From: Euryodendron excelsum
Taxonomy: Eukaryota; Streptophyta; Magnoliopsida; Ericales; Pentaphylacaceae
DNA: 64,000 nucleotides
Direction of reading: 5' to 3'
NCBI GenBank assembly: GCA_033060915.1
Contig: CM065396.1
Location: 3,436,001 to 3,500,000, forward strand
Position numbers and translations under genes: made by a program. Shown here piece after piece: positions 1 to 12,298 of the stretch (the stretch's first letter is position 1; each line of letters begins with the position of its first letter). Under the pieces are notes generated by a model that did not search any database, was not told the origin of the DNA, and was given only the letters and a program-made list of their open reading frames with translations.

Positions 1-254
1 TATATATAAGCTTCGATCCAGCAAAAGGGGTCCTCCTTGTGGGTAATTTCGATGGGATCACAATGCTTTCGGCATTTCAGTAAATACGCAGTGATCTTCA
101 TTTATGAACGTTACATATTTGATTTTGTAAGCTTTAAAGTCCAGAAATTAACTTGCTATTCTTGGAGGTCTCAAGTGTCCATATGCATTTCCATGACCCC
201 AAAAAAATGTGACTTATGACATCATACGATTACATCCCAGGAAAGAACATATAC

Positions 255-294
<40 letters not shown>
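255..294. repeat. Compound (AT)n(AG)n microsatellite
   Basis: About nine AT dinucleotides run directly into about eleven AG dinucleotides. Confidence 0.95.
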
Positions 295-615
295 TAAAAA
301 TTTCTATCTATTGGATTAAATTTCTATATAGCATTACTCTCTTCACGAATGCAAATAATCTTGGTGGTTTTATAAAAGGAATGTTCCTTTTTTATTGATT
401 ATTTCAATTTAAGTAATGAAGAATTTTCCAATAAAATTAGAAATCTGTAAAGGTCTGGTTGAGGTGTATCAGTTTTTATTCTATACACCAAACCTGTATT
501 GGATGAAGTTGGGGGAATAAATGTGAGTGAAGAGTCCATATATTATAGATAGTTTTGACAGTATTTAAATTTGGCAATCCTACAAAAGTAAAATTTTGAG
601 TGTTTATAATGGCTA

Positions 616-632
616 GGGGGGGGGGGGGGGGG
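616..632. repeat. Poly-G homopolymer (17 G) followed by CGGGG
   Basis: This is an uninterrupted G17 run, then C and four more G. Such runs are rare in this AT-rich setting and prone to sequencing error, so the exact length is uncertain. Confidence 0.9.
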
Positions 633-1314
633 CGGGGCATGCAAAGAATTGAGGGTAGGTTATCATTTACTCCTTTTTTTTCATTTATATGTTTCTTTTT
701 CTTTCCTTCTTTTCTTTTTTTTTTTTAATAACTTTTGGCTGAAGGTAGCTTTGTTATGGCCTTTTGATTTTGAAATTTTTTTTTTTCTAGTTTTGCCTAA
801 AACCATAATCTAAAAGTCCATAAAAGAGCTGTATCCAAACGAGGATGAAATGAATATTGTGAGGGTAGCCACTTCCAAGTTCCAACGGATGATTTGTGCC
901 TCCAAATGCCCTTCGGAAAAATAGTATTGTATAGGCCATGTTTATTTCACATGATGGGATAAGGGAAATAAGAAACCAAGATGCTACGTACGTACATGCG
1001 TTATTATAAATCTGGCCGGAGTAGTTTCATAATTTGGCCTCCAATTCTAAACTCAGATTGCTTGTCCCAACTTTCCCCTCAGATTATTTCACCCACTTTT
1101 TGAGATTACTTAAACTCTTGTCTAGGCCGTGCTTGGAATGCTTATCTCGACCCCCTTTTATGCTAATGAACAAGGGATAAGTCCAAACATGAAATTGCTA
1201 ATCCAATTCCACAACTTCATCCCATGAACCAAATACTGGCTATAGTTTAACTAAATTTTGCTGGGATGACTGCATGCTGCCCCCTTTATTGTAAGAAATA
1301 GCCGGGAAGATAAA

Positions 1315-1585
1315 TCTGTTTGGTAAACGTTTTTTGTTTTTATTTTTTTTTAAAAAAAAACAAAAAACAATGTTTGTTTTCTGTTTTTTTTTTTAGTTGG
1401 TTACAAAATTCGAAAAAGAAAATGAAAAACTCGTTAAATGGCTGTGTTCTCTATTTTCAAAATATTGGTACAGTGCTGTTGGTACAATAGTAACGTATAA
1501 ATGTCCACCACTAAATCATAAAAAAAACACATAGCAAAAGCACAATGTAAAAAACGAAAACGAACAGTATTATCAAACGGAAACT
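1315..1585 (-). mobile_element. Foldback MITE-like element, copy 1 of a family of three
   Basis: The left end reads CTGTTTGGTAAACG and the right end CAGTATTATCAAACGG, which are imperfect inverted ends. The interior, read on the minus strand, matches the copies at 23582-23858 and 29080-29348 in order: a GATGAGCATTTATA-like block, a TTGTACCAATA-like block, then A/T-rich arms. It carries no coding capacity. A hAT-type origin is a guess from the ends; no clear target duplication was found. Confidence 0.6.
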
Positions 1586-1867
1586 CTTCTCAACACAATG
1601 CTATCAAACTTTTTTGTTTCCAAGAATAAAAAAAACAAAAATGGATCTAGAATCAAAACCAGAACCAAACAGGTGAGTTATGTTTTGCAAGCAATGGAAT
1701 GAGCACAATGATCAATCGAGTTTAAATCCATTGTGATTGGCGGGCTATATATACCGTATCAGAAATGATGTGGAAAATAGTCATTAATATTCCTTGAAAT
1801 TTATTTTTTCTGCCTTCAATTTATGCTTAAGTCACAATATAATAAAAGAATATAAATACACACATTC

Positions 1868-1931
1868 ATATATATATATATATATATATATGATGCTTCG
1901 GAATGAACATATATATATATATATATATATG
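1868..1931. repeat. Two (AT)n tracts around an 18-bp spacer
   Basis: Two AT-dinucleotide tracts of about 22-25 bases flank a short unique spacer containing GATGCTTCGGAATG. Confidence 0.9.
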
Positions 1932-2601
1932 TAATGCATCTTAGAGAACATCCAGCAGAGGAGGCAAAGCACTTGACCTGTGTATGCCCTGCCAACATCT
2001 ACTCTTCTACGATACAATACCAATTCCAATAGCAATACCAATAACCAATACGAATACAATATAATTTGTTATTTACAGTCTCAGTTTTCAAAATTTTCTT
2101 AGTTTTCTGCCATTGTCCAGCCCAGCTCACTGTAAGCAAAGGAAATAGCCTAAACATAATGACATATATGAATTAATTTTTCAAATTTTACCGCAGCAAA
2201 TCTGGGCAGACCATCCCGTAAATGTCACTTTCTTTAACTCATTGCCTAAGGCCTCCTTCTAAGTGGGTGCAATGACTTATTATAATCAAAGTGCTTCTCA
2301 TTAAAGAGTTCTGTTGAGATTCGTGGTGGTCGTAAAGAACTACTTGAAAAGAGCTTTTACTCTCTCTTTCCTGCCAAAGCCAAAGCCCCTGGATTACGAC
2401 CTTTTTTGAAAAGTGCTTAATATTGGAGACAAATCCTTGCAAGTGAAAAAGTACATTAAATACGCAACTAAAGGCACCCGGCCTAAAGCACTTTTAGGGT
2501 AGTGCACGAGCTTGACACACCACAGCACCAAACGTGGCCTAATTCACTTGTTAATTCATCGCTAAATATCCATACCAATGCGTTAAACATATATATGCCT
2601 A

Positions 2602-2621
2602 CATACATACATACATACATG
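2602..2621. repeat. (CATA)n microsatellite
   Basis: About five CATA units occur in a row, ending before GCGGCCC. Confidence 0.85.
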
Positions 2622-2815
2622 CGGCCCAGCCCGTGCTTTCAAAGAAAATAGATGTCAAACAATAGCATAATCATTTTACTACTTGATACAAAAGGTACGT
2701 GTCTGCATAAAACTCTGATACGGTCGGTCGGTCATTATTTGCTGATATTATGTCATACAACAATACCAATAATTACAATTATAGCAAATGCAGAGAATGT
2801 ACACCGGGTAGGTTT

Positions 2816-5323
2816 TTACAGAGTTGTCTTTAAAAACTGTACAACGAAATATACAACTGCCAAAAATAGTGCAATTTGGTAGGCATCTCTTTGGAAACTG
2901 TCATCCCTTTGAAAGAACTGAATCACAGAACATACCACAACCCATCAGTTAAACATAGAAATAAAGTAACTCCTTTGAAATATTAAAATGTCTTAAATGG
3001 GAAAGAAATTTGTAGAAATTATTCTATTGTATGTATACAAACCCAAAAAATTGTGAGATCCTGAAATTATTCTCTGGTGCATCTTCTTTAGCTTCCTTCT
3101 AAGATAGGTCAATTTTACTTCTTTACGGAGGAGCATCCTCTACTTGCTTCACTTTCAAGTTGGAGCAAGGATTTTGATCACAAAGTGAGGGTTGATGTAT
3201 ATGGCACAGAGCTTCTGTCCTGTCATGGTTCTCTCTCTATTTCCACCCTTTGCCCCTCTCCTTTTATCTCTCAATTTTGGAGGTCCCAATATTTATGCAT
3301 GTAAAATTTTAAAATAAATTTTGAAAGATTTTTAAAATATTGATATTTTTTTCTAAATGATTTTAAAATAAATGATATATAGCCATTCAGATAGATATCT
3401 AGTCATATATCCCATTTTTGGCAACAGAAATATATCCATTAGTTTCAAAATAGAACATGTATACATTTAGGTATATATGCCTTAACCAATTATCTCAGTG
3501 AACTTTCCTAATCACAAAATAAAATAAAATCACCCACTCAAAAAAGAAAAAAATGATTTTTTCTCTTTTCTCTTCTGATAAATGATAATCCAAGGAAGCA
3601 CTAAAGGGAGCCAAGAGGTTGCAAACAAGAGGAAGCAAGGTCAAATGAAAAGGTATTGCTTATCATCTTGGGAAGTCCGAAAATAAGAGAGGAAATGGTG
3701 TAAATTATTTACCAAACTTGTTTTGATAGCTGATGGTATTCAAACCCTGGCAAAATTATTCACACAACTTTGGCCAACTATAGGCACAATTAGTCCTAAA
3801 AATCCATTACACATGAACAAGACATCATAAATGCACAAAAGGCAAAATGAATCAAATTATATCCAAAAATACAGAAAACTTCCAGCACTTCACTATGTAG
3901 GTACCTCCAATAAAAATGCACTATGATCATGGGATCCGAATTGACACAGGTTTTACCGACGATATTGTCCATGTAAAAGAAGATTCATTGCCTTTACTGG
4001 AGAGGAACCACAAATAAGATGAGGTATCAGTTATGTTTGAAATTGAATATGATATAGTTAGTAAGGAAGCCTCAATTATTATCAATCAAGGAGCCTCCTT
4101 GAAGATTTTTATTAGCAAGTGGGCCTTTGGCAAGATTGTATTTGTTGGTAATACTACGTTTCTTTTGTGTATGCTTTTTATGTAGATATGTTCCTCAATA
4201 ATGCAGCCCCTTTTCGTAATAATGCAGCCACTTCGTTTATACAAAACATGAAAGGAAAAACAAACTGGAGAGAACTCTATCTTACTTCAAGACATTCAAC
4301 CAGCAAAACAAATATGGTGTATGTCTGTATGTTTGTATACTGAAGAATATGTTCACGAAGGAATAAGGTTAAGAGCGGGGAAAAAAAAAGTTAAACAAAA
4401 TAAAGAGCTTCTAAAGAAGAACTTACCTTTGTTGGATCACCAGAAGGGTCTGGATAAATCTCTCGGTTCTCTTTTTGTGTTGAAAACCAGCTTGTAATGT
4501 TCTTAACAAAGTCACCTACATCTTTTCCAGCCTCAATAGTGGAAAAGAGACGGCGCGATGTCCAGAAATAAGCCTGAGCTATGGCTGATGATGCTGATAA
4601 ATCCCAAAACTCTTCATGCTCAATCACTTGGCCGCTAATCTGGTTCAGTGTATACTGAGAAGTAACTTTAATGATCAAGTCTCCTCCTATACCAGCAAGT
4701 AAAGACTTAGGTTTCCCTTTTATTGTCCACTTAATACTCAGCACACTGGTTGACAACATCAACATTTCCTGCACACTCTACAAACTCAAGGACAAAAGGG
4801 TAAAGATTCATAAGGCAAAGAATACAATAAAAATATTTACCATAATTAAGCTCATAGACATTGTATTTTTTATTATGGTCACTACAACTACAACCACAAC
4901 CACAACCACAACTTAATGTCAGCCTCTATATTCAGGGTTCTAGGAGGGATGGACTGGGCACCCACTTAACCTCCAATGACCCAAATTGGCTGTCCTTGGA
5001 CTGGAAATATAAATGGAGACTAGGAAAATGCATGCTTCTAAATCTTTTCAAGAATTGTAAAAGATGTTCTTACTAGGTGATCTAATTCAAATTGAACAAA
5101 GCAAAGCAGATCCTAACAGAAAAGTTGAAGCTGAAACGTGCAAACAGGAACACAAGTACACCCGGTCTCGCATGTAGGAATGTGCACAAAAACTTCACAC
5201 ACACACACAGAAATCAGAGTGAGTAAGTTGTGCAAACAAAACGATGCTCTTTTGTACTTGTGCCACGACACCATGAAAATTCAATCTCCTGCTTTTCTAT
5301 ATTCTATAGATTTGTATGGAGGG

Positions 5324-5359
<36 letters not shown>

Positions 5360-8300
5360 CATCAGCACCTTATTTAGCATAGACAAACTCATAGAAAAGA
5401 TAGAATCCTCACCACTATGGGTGTATCTAGAGCATTAGTTATCCACAGTGGTCTCTTGTATTTCTCACGACCAGTAAAACTTCTAACTGGATCCTGCAAT
5501 TGATGTTGTAGAAAAAGTCAAGGTGTCGAATGAAGTGTATAAATACAGTTCAGTATAACAAACCAGCAACCACTTGTACTATCAGAAACAAATGAATTTT
5601 CCAAATTGCTTTTCACAGAAATGCTACACCTATAAAGGAATTTTAACATCAATTTGTCATGGGAAGTTCTCTGCCTAAAATGGATGATACAGGGATCAAA
5701 CATGACCAAAACATTTTACCAGATAAAATGACAATGCAGCAACACTAAAAGAAACATATCAATAAGATAAAAAAAAAAATTAAAAAGAAAGAAAAAAATC
5801 GCCAATCTACTGGAAGAATAGATAGAGACCAATGACTTCCAATTTGAACACTTCCTTTTTTTTTATAAGTAAAATTTGTATCAAGAAAACCGCCGAAAAG
5901 AGGGCGAACCCTGAACAAAAGCATCTACAAAAAGCTCAAAGCCTATACCCCTTAATGCCTATATACCTACGGGCATATACAAATTCCCCAAGAAGTCCAC
6001 AAAAGAAGGTATACAAAATGGAGTTGTCTCAGACAACCAATAAAACAGGGAGACAAGAATAATTTCCCTTACGCTATGAATCCCATGTTCCACTCCTTCA
6101 AAAGCTCTGCTATTTCCTTCCCTCCAGATATTCCACATAACACAATGAGGAATAACATCCCACGCCCTTCTCTCAATCCTTGTCAGACATTCGTGACCCC
6201 AACAAGACATTAAGCCTGCAACCGAGCTAGGCATCACCCAAGCCAACCCTAGTAAAGAAAACAGCATACTCCATATATCCCTAGCCACTGGGCAATTTGA
6301 ACACATCAAAATAAATTAGTAGACCCATCATTGAAAGCAAAGCATCTCTAACTCTTGTTTGTTTTTTGGTAGGCAAATTTTTTTTTGGTAGGCTCTCCAA
6401 CTCTTGTTAGCACCTAAATAGCCTATTTGTAGTTTGTTTTCTTTTCCTTATTGGGCCTGATTAATTTGAATCTTAAACTTCTCCCGCACCAAGAAGAAAG
6501 AAAGAAAGAAAATAAAATAAGAAATAGGAAGAAGAAAAGCTCCATTAATGCCACGTTAGAGGCGCCTAAACCAAATATCTGTCTGAGCAAGTGACTATAG
6601 TGCCTGGAACCTACAAATAAAAGTTCTTATCCAAAAGGATCAAAATTTCATTCCAGTGGGCCGTTTGGAAACATTTAGAAAACGTGTTGGAAATGGAGTT
6701 AAAATAACATAAGGGAACATTTGGAAACAAGAACTAAAGTCCATCTAAATGTATTTCTAAGGAGAATAAATCAATAATTAAACGTGTTTGAGGGGAGTAC
6801 ATTCATTTCGGCCATTTCACCCACAACAAGACAAGATTTAGATCTTTGCATCCAACCAACCAGAACCTCTATATCACTGGCACTTATCCCACACTGAAAA
6901 TCCATTGCCGAGGTTTTCCTAAGTCGTTCCAGGAGTGCAGAAATATCTGCCTTGAGCTACTAATTAAGAGAATTGTGTGCGTGTAAACTCTAAAGATGCC
7001 CATCATACTATGGCAGTATGGCCAGAATTTCCAATAAGGCACTCATCCGAGTTAAACTCAATTCATCCAATATATCTATTTATTTTCCAGTAGAATACAA
7101 TTCCTTTTCCTAATGACCAGGGATAAATAAGAGCAAAAGAAGAAAGCGTACAATGCTAGACGAGAATACTCCATATCTCCATGCACAAAATTGTGAAAAT
7201 TACTTATCATTACAATCAGAATAATCAAAACGTTTGGCTATATGGTAAAACCTATGCAAAGAAACGTGTAAATACCTTGTACTTGACAGAAACTGCATAT
7301 GTTCCAAGGGCACGATTGCCTTCCCGAATCTCTAAGATATCACGAGCAAGTTGTCTTGCTGTGGCTTCCACAGAGGGGCTGCTAATGCATTCAAATTCAT
7401 TGCAAAGCTCCCCAAAGTTCAAACCATCAACAATCTTATCAGCTTCTGATTTTTCAGTGGTCAGTTCAGGTAGCAACTCAGTCCTGTTAGAATCATTAGT
7501 CACTGCAACACATTGGTAGCAACTTAGTTATGTTTGTTCTGATGAATACAAGTTCTATTATTACAAGTTTCAAAAATCTTCAAAATATACGTTTGGAATG
7601 TTGAAGAATAGTAGTTTAGTAATTACAAGTCAGATTGTCAAGTGTGAGAAGAATGGAAGGTTTGAACCTACAGCCAACCATTTTCAGAAATAATACTAGA
7701 GATTATTTTGTGGCCCCCCCAACACACACACAACTAGTTCATTATTTTTCTTCCTTCTTAGTTTGAAGTAACAACTTATAGAGCAAGAGACATAGGAAGA
7801 GGAAACATGAAAAAGTAAGAAAGCACATAACTAGTTCATAGAAATTAAAGTTTTTTATTCTTTTAATAACAAAATTCATAAGATTTAAAATGTTATTTTA
7901 TTTTACCATCATAATCCACAGAAAGAAAGATTCGCAACCATCTAAATCACATGCTTGCAAAGCTTTATAACTAATTTTGCAAAATATTCATTGTAAATTA
8001 ATGACCTATTTATTAGTCAATTAATGGGGCAGGCAATGAGCTAAAAAGGCTTTGTTTCTTACTTGCTTATTAAGAAAGTCCAATTTTAGGTGACTTAGTC
8101 GTCATCACTTTTCTGTACTTTACATTTATATGTAAATACAATAATAATCTCTGAAAAACTTTTTCCAAATAAGACAAAAGACATTTTGATAAATTTATCA
8201 TTAAAAAAAAAATGCTTGCAAATGAATTCATTCAAGTGATGGATTTATGTTACACTTGCCAACTAAAACTTGTGTAAAGGCCATATAATACATTACATTG

Positions 8301-9077
8301 CTCAACAAAACTTCCTAAAAATACGCTTCACATAATTTTTGATATTTTAATTTTCTTATAACTATACTAATTAATTTTTTGTCAGTTTTCGTCTCTGTAG
8401 TATTTTTTTTTTTTTTGGTCACGTTTCATATTTATTTCTATTTCTTGTATGGTATTTTTTTGGGCTGTTTTTCCATATGGGTAACTTTGGACAAGAACAT
8501 AAAAGGTGGCAAAAGGCTGCCCAATTGCGAGGGCAATAGTGGCTATGCAATGGTCAAATCGCGCTGTATATTATAAATTACTATGGTAATTAAAATAAAA
8601 AAAAGGAGTAATGCTATAATATATAATCAGAAAATATAACCAGAATGATGTGACTGAGTTGTGAGCTTATCATTTTAAAATAAAGAACCCAGCAAAATGT
8701 ATTTTAAAGAATAACTAGCACCCAACCCAACCAAGTACATGCGGTTGATAGATGTAGCAATAGTATTTTTATTAGGCACTTGTTAACGTAAAATCCTAGA
8801 AAAATAAGTGACAAAGCTATGTCATTTTAATCTTTGTAAGTAGCAGTAGAAGTAGTAGTAGATCAAGGAAGTGAAGGATTTAATTAGAAGAGTATCAACC
8901 TCGTAATGAAAATTGGCCGCGATGACCGGAGGAGCCATCGAAACGCTTGAAGCGGCCAAAGACTCTGCTCCTCCTTCCGTCGTGACGACGGATATTCACG
9001 GCGGTGAAGATTGTTGTGGTGGTGGCGGCGGCGGAGGAGCAGGCTGAAATGGTGGCAGCAGCAGCAGAAGCGCTCAT
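2816..9077 (-). CDS. DUF2358 family protein, probable chloroplast membrane protein (5 exons, 309 aa)
   Basis: Exons (minus strand): 9077-8900, 7502-7276, 5493-5413, 4768-4427 and 2917-2816. All borders are GT/AG, phases agree, and the joined length is 930 nt with the stop. Residues 1-60 are rich in Ala, Ser, Thr and Arg without acidic residues early on, like a chloroplast transit peptide. Exon 2 contains ARQLARDILEIREGNRALGT. Exon 3 contains the FTGREKYKRPLWITNALDTP block. Exon 4 has IKWTIKGKPKS followed by GGDLIIKVTSQYTLNQISGQ, the core I associate with DUF2358 (NTF2-like fold), as in Arabidopsis At1g65230. The final exon (34 codons with stop) begins FFQRDDSFQRD and carries a hydrophobic helix, IALFLAVVYFVVQFL, just before the end, suggesting a C-terminal anchor in a plastid membrane. 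The molecular function is unknown. An in-frame ATG at 9188 would add 37 residues; I prefer 9077 because the next residues look like a transit peptide. The family assignment is from memory; the exon structure is seen directly. Confidence 0.88.
2918..4426 (-). other. Intron 4 of the DUF2358 gene
   Basis: The donor GTAAGT follows the GATCCAACAAAG end of exon 4 and the acceptor GATTCAG precedes TTCTTTC of exon 5. Nothing coding was recognised inside. Exon 4 can read through this donor for 11 more codons to a stop, so retaining the intron would give a 287-residue product lacking the membrane helix. Confidence 0.8.
4884..4913. repeat. (CAACCA)n-like repeat in intron 3
   Basis: ACAACTACAACCACAACC-type units lie in intron 3 of the DUF2358 gene. 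Confidence 0.8.
5324..5352. repeat. (GAAA)n microsatellite in intron 3
   Basis: About seven GAAA units lie just downstream of exon 3 of the minus-strand gene. Confidence 0.9.
5840..6304 (-). mobile_element. 5'-truncated LINE (non-LTR retrotransposon) in intron 2, with 12-bp target duplication
   Basis: The 12-mer CAATTTGAACAC occurs at 5840-5851 and again at 6293-6304, with the insert between. Read on the minus strand, the insert starts within a reverse-transcriptase zinc-finger region at CPVARDIWSM (from about 6292), continues through HCVMWNIWREGNSRAFEG, and ends in a nine-A tail (the plus-strand T run at 5856-5864). This is what target-primed reverse transcription with 5' truncation produces: no promoter, no RT core, a poly(A) end and a target duplication. 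It lies in the same orientation as the host gene, between exons 2 and 3. The reading frame stays open to about 5959, implying a fairly young insertion. Confidence 0.9.
5959..6292 (-). pseudogene. C-terminal fragment of LINE reverse transcriptase (zf-RVT region)
   Basis: About 110 codons encode the end of a LINE ORF2 with the CPVAR, WxxxxxxLG, HCVMWNIWRE and NSRAFEG signatures common in the plant zf-RVT domain. The open frame begins upstream of the insert only because the target duplication happens to be in frame. No catalytic RT motif is present, so it cannot support transposition. Confidence 0.85.
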
Positions 9078-9189
9078 CTCTGACAGTACCCCATTCTGCC
9101 AAACGTTTTGGATGGAGGCTGAGGCTGGACCCTCAAATTCGTGACTCCCTCTCTCTCCGTGCACGTTCGTGAGGAGGATAAGGTGCATG

Positions 9190-9575
9190 ACGTGTCATTT
9201 GGTGCGTTCATGTTTTAGGAGAAATAATCCTATGCATACGGAACACCACATATTCTGCTTCATAACGTGGGGTGCCCCATTCATAATCAAGTGTCATCCA
9301 TTTCTAATGTGAAGATACTAACACGGTAACACACCACATAATCAAGCGCAACGTGTCTCATGTGGTAGTTTGTTTCTAGTATCTACCCCATTTGGAGAGA
9401 TAATTAACGCCACATGCATCTTAGTTGATAACGTGGCGTGCGTCACGTGTTCCGTGTTGTCATCTGTTTTCAATTCATTTCCAATGTGTAGATAATAAAA
9501 CTAACCACTTTCCTAATTTCACGGGTTGATGTGTGTTAGAGGAGAAATTATCTTATTGGTCCGAACACCACGTTA
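9190..9575 (-). promoter_or_regulatory. Cluster of ACGT elements (ABRE/G-box type) upstream of the DUF2358 gene
   Basis: Upstream of the minus-strand start there are ACGTGTC (9190-9196), ACGTGGG (9265-9271), ACGTGTC (9351-9357), ACGTGGC (9431-9437), CACGTG (9444-9449) and CCACGTT (9568-9574). ACGTGKC motifs and G-boxes are the known binding sites of plant bZIP and some bHLH factors, involved in abscisic acid, stress and light responses. Some sites sit in partly repeated text (AACACCAC near each), so they may have multiplied together. Function is inferred. Confidence 0.5.
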
Positions 9576-10632
9576 GCTTGATAATGTGAAAAAAAATAAT
9601 TTAGTGGTCAAATAGTACTAAGTACTTAATGATAATTTTTATCAAATGATAACACGTAATGTGTGAATATATACTAACTTAAATTAGTAGAGTAGTGAAA
9701 AGACTTTCAAGTAAAAATATCACATGGCAAAATCTAATAGGATATTTTTTTAAAAATTCCTCCACTACTCCACTAATTCAAATTGCTGATGTATTCATTT
9801 ACCAAATGTCACCATATAATAGGGATTATTATTGAGTACTCAATACTATCTGACACTAGACTATTTTCTGATAATGTGATGTGCACAACCAGTAATCAAC
9901 TATGAAGAATCCCATGTTACAGTTTGTTACTAACCCATTTTTAAGGAAAAAAAGTCCAGTAGTGACGTAGTACAAGATTATTCAATACTCATACATATTA
10001 AATTTTGTCATATGTTATTTACTGCATTAAAAGACTCTTTATTGATTGCGAATTCATGTTACTAATATAATAAAGGGTTAATTATATTTTACATACTGCA
10101 CTTTACACCAAATCTTAGTTCAAAACCTTAATTTTTATTTGTAACAATTAAATTAGTACAGTTTTAATTTCTTTTAATGTCAATTTTCTGCTAATCTTCA
10201 TTTAAAAAATAAATCGCATATTACAAACATGTTTCCTTTTTTAAGGGGTAAAAATGTAAAATCATAATTCTTCCCTAATAATCCATCACTAAATCTTGTC
10301 AAATCACTCCAAAATTACTAGTGTAACAAATTTTATGATGTATATAATACAATTAAGTTTCATAAAAAAACTCTAAATTCGAATCACGTACGATACATGT
10401 GAGTCTTTGAAATAGAAAAAAGTTAAATTTTACATATTTATCCCTTGAAAAAAGTCACATGATTGTCACGTGTGAATTTTTTGTCTATTTTTCAAACAGT
10501 ATGTTAACATTGTAACAAGTTAAAAGTATAAGGGTTTAATTGTTACAAATAAAAATAAAAGTTCTGAAATGAGATTCGATATAAAGTATAAGAGTGCAAA
10601 ATTTAATTAACCTTATAATAAAACAACCCATA

Positions 10633-11397
10633 AGCAGGGCGGGGCCAGTATTTTATTTTGAGAGTGCCAACTTGAAACAAAATTTTTTGCCTACTGATAC
10701 AATTGTTAGACAAATACTATATTTTAAGTTTTTTTTTTTTGCACATATTTTTAAGTTCAAGTATGACATATATAGTGGGATGCATGACTATATTGCTACA
10801 TAAAAAATAAAATCAGCTTTTATTTCGTCTCAACAAAATGACTACAAACATAATTTTTTTTATAGCTACTCCAAATGTGTAAAATAAACACTCTAAAACA
10901 GGTCGAGCCCTATACAATCAGCTTATATAAAAGTTTTAATCTTGTGAAAATTAATGGCTATTTAATAATTTAACTACAAGCATATACAAATTGTCCAAAT
11001 TACAAAAAAAAATATAGATTAATTATTTCTTAGTACATCAATGATCTATTGAAGTGCAAATCGACATTTTTTCAAATAGCCTTTTTATATGTATTTGGTA
11101 GGACTTGTTGGAAGATGTACTTTAGAAACTTACATACTGTTGATTTAGAAGCTCACATAATACTGATTTTTATTGGGTTAGGATACACATAAAAAAAAAA
11201 AAAAAGAATCCATAGTTCTTTATGCAAATTTTTTATATTTTATTGAATTAGAGATTTAAGTTATAAATCATGAGGGTGCTAGTAGAATAAATTTTTATAA
11301 ACATTTCACACATTTACACTACATATAGAAGGATTGTACAAAAGTCAGTGATGTGCCATGCTATATGTAGCTCTGCCCCTACCTATAAGCCAATTTA
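10633..11397. mobile_element. Non-coding transposon-like segment with GGGGCRGAGCYA ends
   Basis: The left end reads AGCAGGGCGGGGCCAGTA. The right end, read in reverse complement, is GGTAGGGGCAGAGCTACA, so the two match imperfectly as terminal inverted repeats about 760 bp apart. The interior is AT-rich with long A and T runs and no transposase. The superfamily is not determined. Confidence 0.4.
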
Positions 11398-12044
11398 ATA
11401 AGAATGAGTACTAAGCGTTAATATTACTTGACCACTCAATTTTTTTTTTTCCATTTTCAATGTGAAGATAATAAAAATTAACAACTTGTTTACCCTCATG
11501 GTCACATTGGTTACTTATGCTATAAAGTTGCAAAAAATACCTGAAGTATCTAATTTCAATACGTTGAACACGATGGGATAATATTTCTTGTTTTAGGGAT
11601 CTAAAGCACATTTGCTGGCGGGTTCAGCTGTCCACAATACTCCCCATTTTTCTATCTAATTATGCTACATGTTAGTAAATTAAATTTAATGAATGTTGTT
11701 CTCTCTTTAAAATGCATAATTTCACTTCTTATTGAGGAAAACTAACTAACAATTTCACTTAACATTAACCAAAATCAGCAGAAAAATGCTGTTTATTTAA
11801 ATTAGATAACTAGACTTGATTTATTAACATGTAACATAATAAGAAAAAGAGACTTAGAGGATTCCGAGTACTAAAATTTGGAGGGGAGCCTTTTCCTTTT
11901 TTTACAGGGTGAAAAAATATTTAAGTTTAGTACCACTTTTTCTGGTATGATTTTTTATATAATTTTGTATTGTTACATTCACTTGTGTACTATTTAAAAG
12001 TAATGCTAGAGCCACAAAAAAAAAGAAAAAGTAATGTTATGGCT

Positions 12045-12172
12045 ATCGTTTTTTCATAAGATTTTTTATCATGAATAGACACAAGATAGTGAGATTCACA
12101 TTATCTAATATGTGTATCCACTTACTTTATGTCTATTCATGATGAAAATGTGATAATGAAAAAAAAAGTAGT
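12045..12172. mobile_element. Short foldback (hairpin) element
   Basis: TATCATGAATAGACACAA on the left is answered by TTTATGTCTATTCATGAT on the right, and the flanking T-rich and A-rich arms also pair. About 120 bp would form a nearly complete hairpin, as expected of a small MITE. Confidence 0.55.
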
Positions 12173-12180
12173 GGCCGCGA

Positions 12181-12298
12181 CAATTTTTATTATTTAAACT
12201 TTTCCATGAATTGATTTTTGTGCATAATATTTCTATGGACAATTTTTCTTATTTAAACTTTTCCATGAATTGATTTTTATGCATAATATTTCTATAGA
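12181..12298. repeat. Two-copy 59-bp tandem duplication
   Basis: The copies start CAATTTTTATTATTTAAAC and CAATTTTTCTTATTTAAAC and differ at only a few positions over 59 bp. Confidence 0.9.

Larger units (their letters stand above)
1..2815. other. Intergenic region downstream of the DUF2358 gene
   Basis: No host gene is supported here. The short reading frames on both strands are AT-rich and run through microsatellites. The stretch holds an (AT)n(AG)n tract (255-294), a 17-G homopolymer (616-632), an inverted copy of a foldback transposon (about 1315-1585), two (AT)n tracts (1868-1931) and a CATA repeat (2602-2621). The end next to 2815 should contain the 3' UTR of the minus-strand gene, but I did not identify a poly(A) site. 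Confidence 0.6.

Noticed and set aside
2239..2442. 67-codon minus-strand frame
   Set aside because: It is downstream of the DUF2358 stop and shows no recognisable protein features.
2652..2882. 76-codon plus-strand frame
   Set aside because: It overlaps, on the opposite strand, the terminal exon (2816-2917) of the DUF2358 gene, which has a proper acceptor and matches the family C-terminus.
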